Positions 1-6,268 are shown, counted from the first letter of the stretch. The stretch is DNA of 9,973 nucleotides from an uncultured Clostridia bacterium (GCA_934230055.1 CAKQEE010000031.1:1-9973), one strand, 5' to 3'. The notes: generated by a model not told the origin, from the sequence alone. Program-made: numbers and translations.

Positions 1-1
1 C

Positions 2-691
2 GGCAAGCTTGTTACAAAACCCTCTTCTGAAGTGGAAGAGTTTGAGGAACATGTAATCGAGCGAGTTTGCGAAGAAGCTTTCGTTTCACTTGGCGGGTTT
101 AAGCTTTCAAAGGCGATAAAAGACTTCGACGTCAACGTATCGGGGCTTGTTGCGACGGATATCGGCGCGAGTACGGGAGGTTTTACCGATTGTCTTTTGC
201 AGCGCGGGGCAAGGCGCGTTTTTGCGGTCGATTTGAACGATAATCTTTTGCACCCGAAGCTAAAAGCGGACGAGCGAGTGGTTCGGATTATCAAAAACGC
301 AAAGGATTTATCGGTTTCCGATTTTTTTGAAAGTCCGGATATTTTAACCGCCGATTTAAGTTTTATTTCCGCTACGGTAGTGTTGCCCGTTTTTTATGAG
401 TTATTAAGCGATGGCGCGAGAATCGTTTTGCTGATTAAACCGCAGTTTGAAAACGAAAAAAAAGCGCGTTATAAAAACGGCATTATCAGGGATAAATCGG
501 TTGTTAAAGCCGCCTGCAAAAAGGTTTACGACGCGGTTGTTGATTGCGGTTTTGTTCCTATCGGCATAACTTCCGCCCCGAGGCATAGGGATAAAAACTC
601 GGAATTTCTTATTTACGCTAAAAAAGAAAGCGGGAAAATTCCGGCTTTTGAAAATTTATTTGATTTTTGCGAACGAAATAATAGACTGTAA
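2..691 (+). CDS. tlyA: TlyA/YqxC-family 2'-O rRNA methyltransferase, 5'-truncated by the window edge
   Basis: The frame is open from base 2 with no stop, so a GTG at 32 is internal and the gene begins upstream. The first residues (GKLVTKPSSEVEEF) match the end of the N-terminal S4 RNA-binding domain of this family. The FtsJ-like Rossmann domain follows, with the SAM-binding motif DIGASTGGFTDCLLQRGA. Counting G at base 2 as residue 1, the four residues of the K-D-K-E catalytic set are visible: Lys in GGFKL, Asp in TADLSF, Lys in LIKPQFE and Glu in NSEFL. TlyA proteins methylate ribose 2'-OH groups of 16S/23S rRNA in actinobacteria; in Bacillota the role is less well defined and 'hemolysin A' is a legacy name. 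Two usually conserved spots differ: VSRGG is VSLGG, and the SPxxGxxGNxE loop reads SAPRHRDKNSE. nadK follows after 35 bases, probably in the same operon. The family call is firm; the exact substrate is inferred. Confidence 0.95.
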   Translation, partial: GKLVTKPSSEVEEFEEHVIERVCEEAFVSLGGFKLSKAIKDFDVNVSGLVATDIGASTGGFTDCLLQRGARRVFAVDLNDNLLHPKLKADERVVRIIKNAKDLSVSDFFESPDILTADLSFISATVVLPVFYELLSDGARIVLLIKPQFENEKKARYKNGIIRDKSVVKAACKKVYDAVVDCGFVPIGITSAPRHRDKNSEFLIYAKKESGKIPAFENLFDFCERNNRL

Positions 692-696
692 AACGT

Positions 697-718
697 TTTT
701 TGCCAAAAACGGCAAAAA
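697..718 (+). other. 8-bp inverted repeat upstream of nadK
   Basis: TTTTTGCC (697-704) pairs perfectly with GGCAAAAA (711-718) across a six-base AAAAAC loop. No T-run follows the stem, so it is not an intrinsic terminator. The 3' arm abuts the nadK ribosome binding site (AGAGG, 718-722), so in mRNA it could modulate nadK initiation or act as a processing site between tlyA and nadK. The hairpin is seen; the role is inference. Confidence 0.45.
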
Positions 719-722
719 GAGG
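718..722 (+). promoter_or_regulatory. nadK ribosome binding site that decides the start
   Basis: AGAGG lies four bases before ATG 727. An in-frame TTG at 700 would add nine residues (MPKTAKRGY), but it lies inside the hairpin arm and has no Shine-Dalgarno sequence of its own. ATG 727, giving MKVLIYCNPEKD, is therefore preferred. Confidence 0.6.
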
Positions 723-726
723 ATAT

Positions 727-1545
727 ATGAAGGTTTTAATTTATTGTAACCCCGAAAAGGACCCCGGAGGGCTGTGTCTTGATTGTCTGGAAAAAGAGCT
801 TTCGTCGCGCGGAGCGGAATACGATTTGATAGGGCTTGACGATAAGGTTCCGGAAACGCATTACGACGGTGTTTTCGTTATCGGCGGAGACGGAACGATT
901 TTGCGGCGAACCGAATACGCGAACGTTAACGGCGTTCCCATTGTCGGGATAAACGCGGGTAAGCTCGGCTTTTTAAGCGAGTTCGAGCGTCCCGAAATTC
1001 CCGAAGCGGTGAGAATGTTTTTGGCGGGAGAACTCGTGCAAGATCTGCGCGCAACGCTTCTCGTAAGATTCAGAGGTAAGGAATATTATGCGCTGAACGA
1101 CGCCGTAGTTCAAAGGCTATATAACGATATGCACGGCGCGGTGTTGACTGCGGGCGTTGAGATAGACGACGTGAAGGTGGATACGATTTGCGGCGACGGC
1201 GTTATAGTGGCAACGCCTACCGGCTCTACGGCGTATTCGCTGTCCGCGGGCGGGGCCATTCTTGCGCCGGGGATAAACGCTTTTTTGATTGCGCCGATAG
1301 CGGCTCATTCGTTTTCTCAAAGACCGGTGGTGTATTCTTCGGCTTCTAAAAGCGTTATATCTCTGCTTGCGGGCGATAACGCCGCGCTTGTGATAGACGG
1401 GAAAATGGTTGAGGTTATGAATAAGGGAGAAAGGGTAGAAATAGTAAAAGCACGGAATTCTACAATATTTTTAAGGAGGAAAACCTTTAACTTTTTCGAC
1501 AGGCTAACGGAAAAATTAAAGGACAGACCGGACGAAAGGCTATGA
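727..1545 (+). CDS. nadK: ATP-NAD kinase
   Basis: This is a 272-residue cytosolic NAD kinase that phosphorylates NAD+ to NADP+ using ATP or polyphosphate. The diagnostic motifs are all present: GGDGT at residues 53-57 followed by ILR, NAGKLGFL at 76-83, the NE/D motif as Asn124-Asp125 in YYALNDAVV, and the Gly-rich GDGVIVATPTGSTAYS from residue 156. PGINAFLIAPIAAHS then RPVV closes the C-terminal beta-sandwich domain. The length is normal for the family (about 260-300). The start is ATG 727, supported by AGAGG at 718-722. The last four bases overlap the argR start as ATGA, which suggests translational coupling. The neighbours tlyA-nadK-argR-recN form a cluster common in Bacillota. Nothing suggests damage. 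Confidence 0.97.
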   Translation: MKVLIYCNPEKDPGGLCLDCLEKELSSRGAEYDLIGLDDKVPETHYDGVFVIGGDGTILRRTEYANVNGVPIVGINAGKLGFLSEFERPEIPEAVRMFLAGELVQDLRATLLVRFRGKEYYALNDAVVQRLYNDMHGAVLTAGVEIDDVKVDTICGDGVIVATPTGSTAYSLSAGGAILAPGINAFLIAPIAAHSFSQRPVVYSSASKSVISLLAGDNAALVIDGKMVEVMNKGERVEIVKARNSTIFLRRKTFNFFDRLTEKLKDRPDERL

Positions 1546-1988
1546 CGAAGAAAGAAAGATTAAAACTAATTTCGGAGCTTGTGGAAAACAACGAAATCGG
1601 TACGCAAGAAGAATTGACGGAAATTTTAATTTCCATGGGACACGACGTGTCGCAGGCGACTGTTTCTCGCGACATAAGAGAGCTGAATTTAATAAAGGGC
1701 GAGGGGCGCAAAAAGCGTTCTAAATACGTGAAGCCTTCCGTCGGTTACGGCGAAGTTTCCCCTAAAATCATCGATATTTTTACTCACATAACCAAATCCA
1801 TAGACATTGCGGGTAATTTAATCGTTATAAAAACCATCAGCGGAAACGGTTCTTCCGCGGGAAGCGTTATAGACCAGCTTAACATAGAGGGGATTCTCGG
1901 CACCGTTGCGGGAGACGATACCTTGCTTGTTGTTTCGAGAACGCCTGCCGATGCGGAAAGAATAGTAAAAACGTTGAGGACGCTTTAA
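1542..1988 (+). CDS. argR: Arginine repressor ArgR/AhrC
   Basis: This 148-residue protein has the usual length and two-domain form of ArgR, the arginine-responsive hexameric regulator of arginine biosynthesis and catabolism. The N-terminal winged helix-turn-helix contains the recognition helix SQATVSRDIREL (residues 37-48), which is nearly invariant in the family. The C-terminal arginine-binding and oligomerisation domain contains GTVAGDDT (120-127), including the Asp-Asp pair that contacts arginine. It starts at ATG 1542 within the ATGA overlap with nadK, with AAAGG at 1535-1539 only two bases upstream, so coupling to nadK translation is probable. It ends in a TAATG junction with recN. I saw no convincing ARG box in this window, so its targets are likely elsewhere. 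Its position before recN is the same as that of ahrC in Bacillus subtilis. Confidence 0.97.
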   Translation: MTKKERLKLISELVENNEIGTQEELTEILISMGHDVSQATVSRDIRELNLIKGEGRKKRSKYVKPSVGYGEVSPKIIDIFTHITKSIDIAGNLIVIKTISGNGSSAGSVIDQLNIEGILGTVAGDDTLLVVSRTPADAERIVKTLRTL

Positions 1989-3694
1989 TGATTGAAATAC
2001 TTACCGTTAAAAACTTTGCGCTTATAGACGAGGCGCAAATATCTTTTGCCGAAGGGTTAAACGTCATGTCCGGCGAAACGGGTTCTGGTAAATCCGTTAT
2101 CATTGAAGCGTTAAACTTTGTGCTTGGAGCAAAGCCCGAACGTTCTTTGGTAAGAAACGGCGCGGAAGAGTGTTCCGTGACCGCTGAATTCGACGTTAGC
2201 GGAAACAACGGGATAAAAAATATTCTGGAAGAGTTTGAATTCGACGCGGAGGAAGTACTTATAATTTCGCGTCGTTTTTCCGTTACGGGAAAAACTTCCA
2301 TAAAAATTAACGGTAATTCCGCAACTGTGGGAATGCTTAAAAAGATTACGGCAAAGCTTGTTGACGTGCATGGTCAAAGCGAACATTTCGAGTTGCTTTC
2401 GGTGGCTAATCAATTAAAGCTTTTGGATAAATTCGGCGGAGAAGAGATTGCGGAAATCAAAGAGCGGCTTAAAACACTTTATTCCGAATATAAAAACGTT
2501 TTGTCGGAGCTCGATAATCTCGGCGGAGACGAGCATCACAGGCTTATTCGTCTTGACGTTCTGAATTTTCAGATTAACGAAATAGAGCAATGCGATTTGA
2601 AAGAGGGAGAGGAAGAAAAGCTTTTGGCGGATAGAGAGCTTCTTATTAACAAAGAACGCATTTCTTCCGCGCTCGCGGGGTTCTGCGGGGCTTTTTCCGA
2701 CGACGGCGGTATAAGCGATTCGCTCGGAAATACCGTCAGGGCGATTTCCTCCGTTTCCAAATTCGGCGAAGAATACGAAAAATTATCCGAAAGAGTGAAT
2801 TCCGTTTACGCGGAACTTGAAGATTTGAACGGCGTTGCCGAAGGTCTTTTAGAATGTTTAGAAGATGACGGTTTGAATTCCGAAGAAATAGAGACAAGAT
2901 TAGACGTAATTAAAAAAATCAAGAAAAAGTACGGCTCGGATTATGGGGAAATTTCACTTTTCTTAAAAAACGCGAAAGAAGAAAGAGATAAATTAGAGAA
3001 TTTTAACGAAACCGCGCAAAAACTCGTTGCTCGTTCGGAAGAATTATCTAAAAAGATTTACGCCGAATATAAGAATTTAAGCGCGGCAAGAAGGGGCTAC
3101 GCCGAAATTTTTGAAAAGAACGTTTTGGCGGAGCTGAAAGATTTGAAAATGGACAAGGCGAGCTTTAAGGTGAGTTTTGAAGAGTTGCCTTGCGAAAACG
3201 AATGTAAAATCGACAGCGCAAACGGCGCGGATAATGTGGAATTCGAATTCTCCGCAAACCTCGGCGAACCGTTAAAGCCGCTCGGTGCGGTTATCAGCGG
3301 CGGAGAGATGAGCAGATTTATGCTTTCCATAAAAGCTCAAACCGCAAAATATAACGACATATCCACTTTTATTTTTGACGAAATAGACGCGGGGATAAGC
3401 GGCGCGGTGGCAAAGGTCGTGGCTAAAAAATTGTGCAGAATTTCAAAGTCGGTGCAGGTTATAGCCATTTCTCACCTTCCGCAAATCGCTTCTTTTGCGG
3501 ATAAATCTTTGCTTATATATAAAACGGAAGAAGGCGGCAATACGTTTACGCGCGTTAAAAGTTTGTCCGAAGAAGGTAAAATAAACGAAATAGTAAGGCT
3601 GGTGGGCGGCTCCTCGGGAGACGAAGCCGCGGTCGCGCTTTCTAAAACTCTTTTAAAAGAAGCGGAGGAATATAAAGCTTCGCTAAACGTTTGA
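1988..3694 (+). CDS. recN: DNA repair protein RecN (SMC-like ATPase)
   Basis: RecN is a cytosolic SMC-like ATPase recruited early to DNA double-strand breaks and acting in recombinational repair. At 568 residues it has the family's normal length. Visible elements in order are: the N-terminal head with Walker A GETGSGKS (29-36); the RecN-typical VDVHGQSEH (from 125); a charged heptad-rich region (about 160-400) expected to form the coiled-coil arms; the ABC signature SGGEMSR (437-443); Walker B FIFDEID with Asp464-Glu465; and the H-loop ISHLPQ with His496. The start ATG 1988 shares one base with the argR stop (TAATG), so it is probably translationally coupled and cotranscribed. An intrinsic terminator sits 21 bases after the stop. 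No LexA-type operator is visible upstream, and expression is likely driven from the tlyA-nadK-argR operon. Confidence 0.97.
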   Translation: MIEILTVKNFALIDEAQISFAEGLNVMSGETGSGKSVIIEALNFVLGAKPERSLVRNGAEECSVTAEFDVSGNNGIKNILEEFEFDAEEVLIISRRFSVTGKTSIKINGNSATVGMLKKITAKLVDVHGQSEHFELLSVANQLKLLDKFGGEEIAEIKERLKTLYSEYKNVLSELDNLGGDEHHRLIRLDVLNFQINEIEQCDLKEGEEEKLLADRELLINKERISSALAGFCGAFSDDGGISDSLGNTVRAISSVSKFGEEYEKLSERVNSVYAELEDLNGVAEGLLECLEDDGLNSEEIETRLDVIKKIKKKYGSDYGEISLFLKNAKEERDKLENFNETAQKLVARSEELSKKIYAEYKNLSAARRGYAEIFEKNVLAELKDLKMDKASFKVSFEELPCENECKIDSANGADNVEFEFSANLGEPLKPLGAVISGGEMSRFMLSIKAQTAKYNDISTFIFDEIDAGISGAVAKVVAKKLCRISKSVQVIAISHLPQIASFADKSLLIYKTEEGGNTFTRVKSLSEEGKINEIVRLVGGSSGDEAAVALSKTLLKEAEEYKASLNV

Positions 3695-3715
3695 AGTTGA
3701 ACGACGAATTAAGTT

Positions 3716-3746
3716 AAGCTTCGCTTTTTGCGGGGCTTTTCTTTTT
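3716..3746 (+). terminator. Intrinsic terminator after recN
   Basis: AAGCTTCGC (3716-3724) pairs with GCGGGGCTT (3730-3738) as a nine-base-pair stem with two G-T wobbles and a TTTTT loop. The stem is followed by TTCTTTTT (3739-3746). This is a typical rho-independent terminator and ends the tlyA-nadK-argR-recN transcript before spoIVB. Confidence 0.85.
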
Positions 3747-3751
3747 ATCCC

Positions 3752-3780
3752 GAATAAGTTTTTGCGTATTGCCCATTATA
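3752..3780 (+). promoter_or_regulatory. Sigma-G-type promoter for spoIVB
   Basis: GAATA (3752-3756) fits the sigma-G -35 consensus GHATR, and CATTATA (3774-3780) fits the -10 consensus CATNHTA, with an ideal 17-base spacer. In Bacillus subtilis spoIVB is transcribed in the forespore by sigma-F and sigma-G, so the match is in the expected place. The transcript would start near 3787. This is downstream of the TTG at 3762, which therefore could not be the start codon of that transcript. The match is seen; its activity is inferred. Confidence 0.7.
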
Positions 3781-3800
3781 AAATAATAGTCGGGGTATAT

Positions 3801-3809
3801 AGGAAGAGG
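3801..3809 (+). promoter_or_regulatory. spoIVB ribosome binding site next to an ATT codon
   Basis: AGGAAGAGG is the only strong purine-rich ribosome binding site between the terminator and the hydrophobic signal sequence. It abuts ATT 3810. If AGGA (3801-3804) is the pairing core, the spacing to ATT is five bases. No ATG, GTG or TTG lies in frame at a normal distance downstream. Confidence 0.55.
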
Positions 3810-4781
3810 ATTAAAAGACTTTTATTTGCGCTTTTTTCGGTTTTATGTGTAACGTTTTCTTTTGGCAATGCGGTTTATGCGGAAGGCGACGATATATATT
3901 TAGGTGGAATGACGGCGGGATTTTCTTTGCTGACGAGGGGCGCGTACGTGATGGGAATTTCCGACGTTCTTACAGGTAGCGGTGTCGTATCTCCCGCAAA
4001 AAATGCGGGTATAACCGTGGGAGACGTTATTTTGTCTATAAACGGACAAGAGGTGAACGACGCTTCCGATATAGAAAAAGCCGTTACCGATCAAAGCGAA
4101 AAAATGTTGCTTGTAGATAGGTGCGGCGAATCGCTTTTTATGGGAATCGTTCCCGCTAAGGATACGAGCGGAAAATTAAGACTTGGTGTTTTTATCAGAG
4201 AGAGCGTGAACGGCATAGGAACGGTCACTTTTATTAAAGGAAACAGAATCGCTTCGTTAGGGCATCACGTTTCCGATAGAAGCGGCGCGCCGCTTGCGAT
4301 ACGCGGCGGAACGCTTTACGGGTGCGAGATAACGGGGATAATTAAGGGCGAACGAGGTGTTCCGGGCGAGCTTAGAGGCGTTTTTAATAAGAAAGACGTT
4401 TTGGCTTGCGTAGATAAAAACCTATATTGCGGTGTTTACGGGGAAATTGACGATAATTTCGATAAGAAGTCTTTAAGAAAGGTTGAGACGGGTATAGGAA
4501 AAATGGGCGACGCTACTATATATTCTTCGATAAACGGGGGTGAGCCGAAGGAATATAAAATATCTATCGTCAAAGCTGTCGGGAGTGACAGCTCGGATAA
4601 AAACTTCGTTATAAAAGTAACCGATAAAGAGCTTTTAGAACTTAGCGGCGGCATCGTTCAGGGAATGAGCGGAAGCCCGATTTTGCAAAACGGAAAGCTT
4701 GTCGGCGCGGTAACGCACGTTTTTATAAACGACCCGACGAGAGGGTTCGGCATTGCTGTGGAGAATATGCTGAATAATTAG
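3810..4781 (+). CDS. spoIVB: SpoIVB serine peptidase (family S55), apparent AUU start
   Basis: SpoIVB is secreted from the forespore into the intermembrane space and cleaves SpoIVFA, releasing the SpoIVFB protease that activates pro-sigma-K. From ATT 3810 the protein has 323 residues: a signal sequence (KRLLFALFSVLCVTF, cleavage likely after VYA-24), a PDZ domain (about 45-110, with AGITVGDVILSINGQEV), then the S55 peptidase domain. The catalytic triad fits B. subtilis His236/Asp363/Ser378: His152 in SLGHH, Asp272 in VTDKE and Ser287 in GMSGSP, with the Asp-Ser distance of 15 kept. VGAVTHVFINDPTRGFG is also typical. It is shorter than the roughly 400-430 residues of many homologues, mainly in the N-terminal part. 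The only canonical in-frame start is TTG 3762 (339 residues), but that lies within the spacer of the sigma-G-type promoter and lacks a good ribosome binding site. Function is near certain; the start is uncertain. Confidence 0.93.
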   Translation: MKRLLFALFSVLCVTFSFGNAVYAEGDDIYLGGMTAGFSLLTRGAYVMGISDVLTGSGVVSPAKNAGITVGDVILSINGQEVNDASDIEKAVTDQSEKMLLVDRCGESLFMGIVPAKDTSGKLRLGVFIRESVNGIGTVTFIKGNRIASLGHHVSDRSGAPLAIRGGTLYGCEITGIIKGERGVPGELRGVFNKKDVLACVDKNLYCGVYGEIDDNFDKKSLRKVETGIGKMGDATIYSSINGGEPKEYKISIVKAVGSDSSDKNFVIKVTDKELLELSGGIVQGMSGSPILQNGKLVGAVTHVFINDPTRGFGIAVENMLNN

Positions 4782-4794
4782 AAAATTATTGATG

Positions 4795-4820
4795 ATATTT
4801 TGACAAAATATGTCTGACAT
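4795..4820 (+). promoter_or_regulatory. Two adjoining palindromes, putative operator upstream of the carboxypeptidase gene
   Basis: ATATTTTG-A-CAAAATAT (4795-4811) is a perfect 17-base palindrome with a one-base centre. It adjoins ATGTC-T-GACAT (4810-4820), a second perfect palindrome. The first covers the TTGACA -35 hexamer. Read on the minus strand, 4799-4807 is TTTGTCAAA, which also fits the Spo0A box (TTTGTCRAA). I do not recognise a specific repressor from these half-sites. The symmetry is seen; operator function is inference. Confidence 0.45.
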
Positions 4821-4842
4821 AACGTATAAAATATATTAAAAT
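4800..4842 (+). promoter_or_regulatory. Sigma-A-type promoter for the dacF-like gene
   Basis: Two overlapping readings are possible. TTGACA (4800-4805) with TATAAA (4825-4830) has a long 19-base spacer. CTGACA (4814-4819) with TAAAAT (4837-4842) has a 17-base spacer. Either places the start shortly before the AAGGGGG ribosome binding site. No sigma-F or sigma-G hexamers were found in this gap. Confidence 0.6.
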
Positions 4843-4871
4843 ACAGAAAATATTTTCAAGGGGGAATTCTT

Positions 4872-6053
4872 ATGAAAAAAAGATTTTCTGTATTTTTTAT
4901 TATATTTGCGTTTATGCTTTCCTTGAGTGCGGTTACGAGTTTCAGTTTTAAAACCAAAGCGTTTGCGGAAGGCTTCGGGGATAATATCGAAAGTAAATCG
5001 GCAATTTTAGCAGATTACAATTCCGGTACGGTGATATACGAAAAGAATCCGAAAGAGCATTTACCGATTGCGAGTATGTGCAAAATTATGACTATTTTAT
5101 TGACGTTCGAGGAAATAGAGCGCGGAAATCTTTCCTTTGAAGAAGAAATCGTCGTAGGCGCTAACGCCGCGGGAATGGGCGGTTCGCAAGTTTTTTTGGA
5201 AGAAAACGCGAAATATAAGGTTGAAGAGCTTGTTAAAAGCGTAGTCGTTGCTTCGGCAAACGATTCTTGCGTTGCTTTGGCGGAAAGGATTTGCGGTAGT
5301 GAACAGGCTTTTACCGCAAAAATGAACGAACGGGCGAAAGAACTAGGAATGAACGATACTGTATTTGTAAATTGCACGGGGCTTCCGCGTGTGGGTCAAT
5401 ATTCGTGTGCGAAAGACGTTTCGGTTATGTTTTCCGAATTGCTTTCCCACGAGGATTATTACAGATTTTCTTCCGTATGGCTCGATAAGGTAACTCACCC
5501 GAAAGGGAGAGTTACGGAAATATCCAACACAAATAAGCTCATAAGATTTTATAACGGTTGCGACAGCGGCAAAACGGGCTATACTTCGGAGGCGGGGCAT
5601 TGTCTTTCCGCATCTGCATTCAGGGACGGAATGAGACTTATTTGCGTTGTGATTTCGTCGCCGAACAGTAAGCAGCGGTTTAAGGAGGTTTCTTATTTGT
5701 TTAATTTCGGTTTTGCAAATTACGCGAATAAGCTGATTATTGATAAAAACGAACCGCTCGATGTGGTTGCAAGCGTTAAAAACGGAAAGAAAAAGGAAAT
5801 TTCGTTAATTCCGGAAAGGTCATTTTATTCGTTTTGCGCTAAAAACGATAAAAGGGCATTTGAATTCGATTTCGTTCAGAAAGACGCCCTTTGCGCGCCG
5901 ATAAACGCGGGCGATGACGTGGGTGTGTTGCATATTTACGAAAACGGTGCGGAAATAGATTCCGTGAACGTTTTGGCTTATGAAACCGTTGAGCGCAAAG
6001 GTTTTTCGGACGGTATAGGTGAGATTGCCGACAACTGGTCTTTGGCGGGATAA
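4872..6053 (+). CDS. dacF: D-alanyl-D-alanine carboxypeptidase, DacF/PBP5 family (peptidase S11)
   Basis: This penicillin-binding DD-carboxypeptidase removes the terminal D-Ala from peptidoglycan stem peptides outside the membrane; DacF homologues adjust cortex or wall crosslinking. The 393 residues begin with a signal peptide (MKKRFSVFFIIF, cleavage likely after AFA-32). The three active-site motifs are intact: SxxK as Ser68-Met-Cys-Lys71, SxN as Ser128-Ala-Asn130, and KTG at 234-236 within GKTGYT. The S11 catalytic domain runs to about residue 275 and the PBP5-type beta-rich C-terminal domain follows. The last residues (GEIADNWSLAG) do not show a strong amphipathic membrane anchor. Start ATG 4872 follows AAGGGGG (4858-4864) at seven bases. 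About ten cysteines, one inside SxxK, are unusual for an exported enzyme. It has its own promoter and no clear downstream terminator. Assignment to S11 is firm; dacF rather than dacA/dacB rests on the lysA context. Confidence 0.93.
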   Translation: MKKRFSVFFIIFAFMLSLSAVTSFSFKTKAFAEGFGDNIESKSAILADYNSGTVIYEKNPKEHLPIASMCKIMTILLTFEEIERGNLSFEEEIVVGANAAGMGGSQVFLEENAKYKVEELVKSVVVASANDSCVALAERICGSEQAFTAKMNERAKELGMNDTVFVNCTGLPRVGQYSCAKDVSVMFSELLSHEDYYRFSSVWLDKVTHPKGRVTEISNTNKLIRFYNGCDSGKTGYTSEAGHCLSASAFRDGMRLICVVISSPNSKQRFKEVSYLFNFGFANYANKLIIDKNEPLDVVASVKNGKKKEISLIPERSFYSFCAKNDKRAFEFDFVQKDALCAPINAGDDVGVLHIYENGAEIDSVNVLAYETVERKGFSDGIGEIADNWSLAG

Positions 6054-6060
6054 TTTCATT

Positions 6061-6180
6061 GTAAAATACACGGCAAACCCCGCAGACGCCTGCGACACCG
6101 TCATTACGCGCAAACGCCTTAAAGACCGCCAAATAACCTTGCGCCGCCGAGCGAGCGGAAAAGCTGCCCGATTAAAAGCC
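6061..6180 (+). repeat. Compositionally distinct segment, possible decayed interspersed repeat
   Basis: This part of the 248-base gap between dacF and lysA is richer in G and C and has more C on the plus strand than the surrounding genes. It contains a perfect hairpin, CGCAG-ACGC-CTGCG (6081-6094), and a GC-rich patch, CGCCGCCGAGCGAGCGG, around 6142-6158. CGTCATTACGCGC and CTTGCGCCGCCGAGCG recall short multi-copy intergenic elements found in many bacterial genomes. Minus-strand frames here are open only as extensions of antisense shadows of dacF, so I do not call a gene. Origin is inference; a genome-wide copy count would settle it. Confidence 0.3.
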
Positions 6181-6188
6181 GATAATGG

Positions 6189-6218
6189 TTTATAAGTTCG
6201 GATTTAAGTCCTTATAAA
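6189..6218 (+). other. Inverted repeat upstream of the lysA promoter
   Basis: TTTATAAG (6189-6196) and CTTATAAA (6211-6218) are perfect inverted copies with a 14-base loop. It lies about 20 bases before the lysA -35 hexamer. It is AT-rich without a T-run, so it is a poor terminator. It could be a protein-binding site, or chance in AT-rich DNA. Confidence 0.3.
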
Positions 6219-6238
6219 TAATATTTAATACACATTCG

Positions 6239-6268
6239 TTGACATTTATTTGTCGATTTTGTTAAAAT
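6239..6268 (+). promoter_or_regulatory. Sigma-A-type promoter for lysA with an embedded inverted repeat
   Basis: TTGACA (6239-6244) and TAAAAT (6263-6268) are separated by 18 bases. GACA (6241-6244) and TGTC (6251-6254) form an inverted repeat with a six-base gap covering the -35, and TTTGTCGA (6249-6256) resembles a Spo0A box. The leader would be only about 25 bases long, leaving no room for a lysine riboswitch downstream of this promoter. Confidence 0.6.

Noticed and set aside
3675..3725. Direct repeat AAGCTTCGCT at 3675-3684 and 3716-3725, considered as an antiterminator pair
   Set aside because: The first copy is recN coding sequence and there is no ligand-binding leader. Switching is not supported.
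4773..4790. AATAATT-AGAA-AATTATT hairpin at the spoIVB stop, considered as a terminator
   Set aside because: The stem has only A-T pairs and no T-run follows, so it would not terminate transcription. Chance is likely in AT-rich DNA.
5839..6132. Minus-strand open frames crossing the dacF end and the downstream gap
   Set aside because: Two such frames overlap each other in different phases and mostly mirror dacF codons. Neither shows a domain or a good ribosome binding site.
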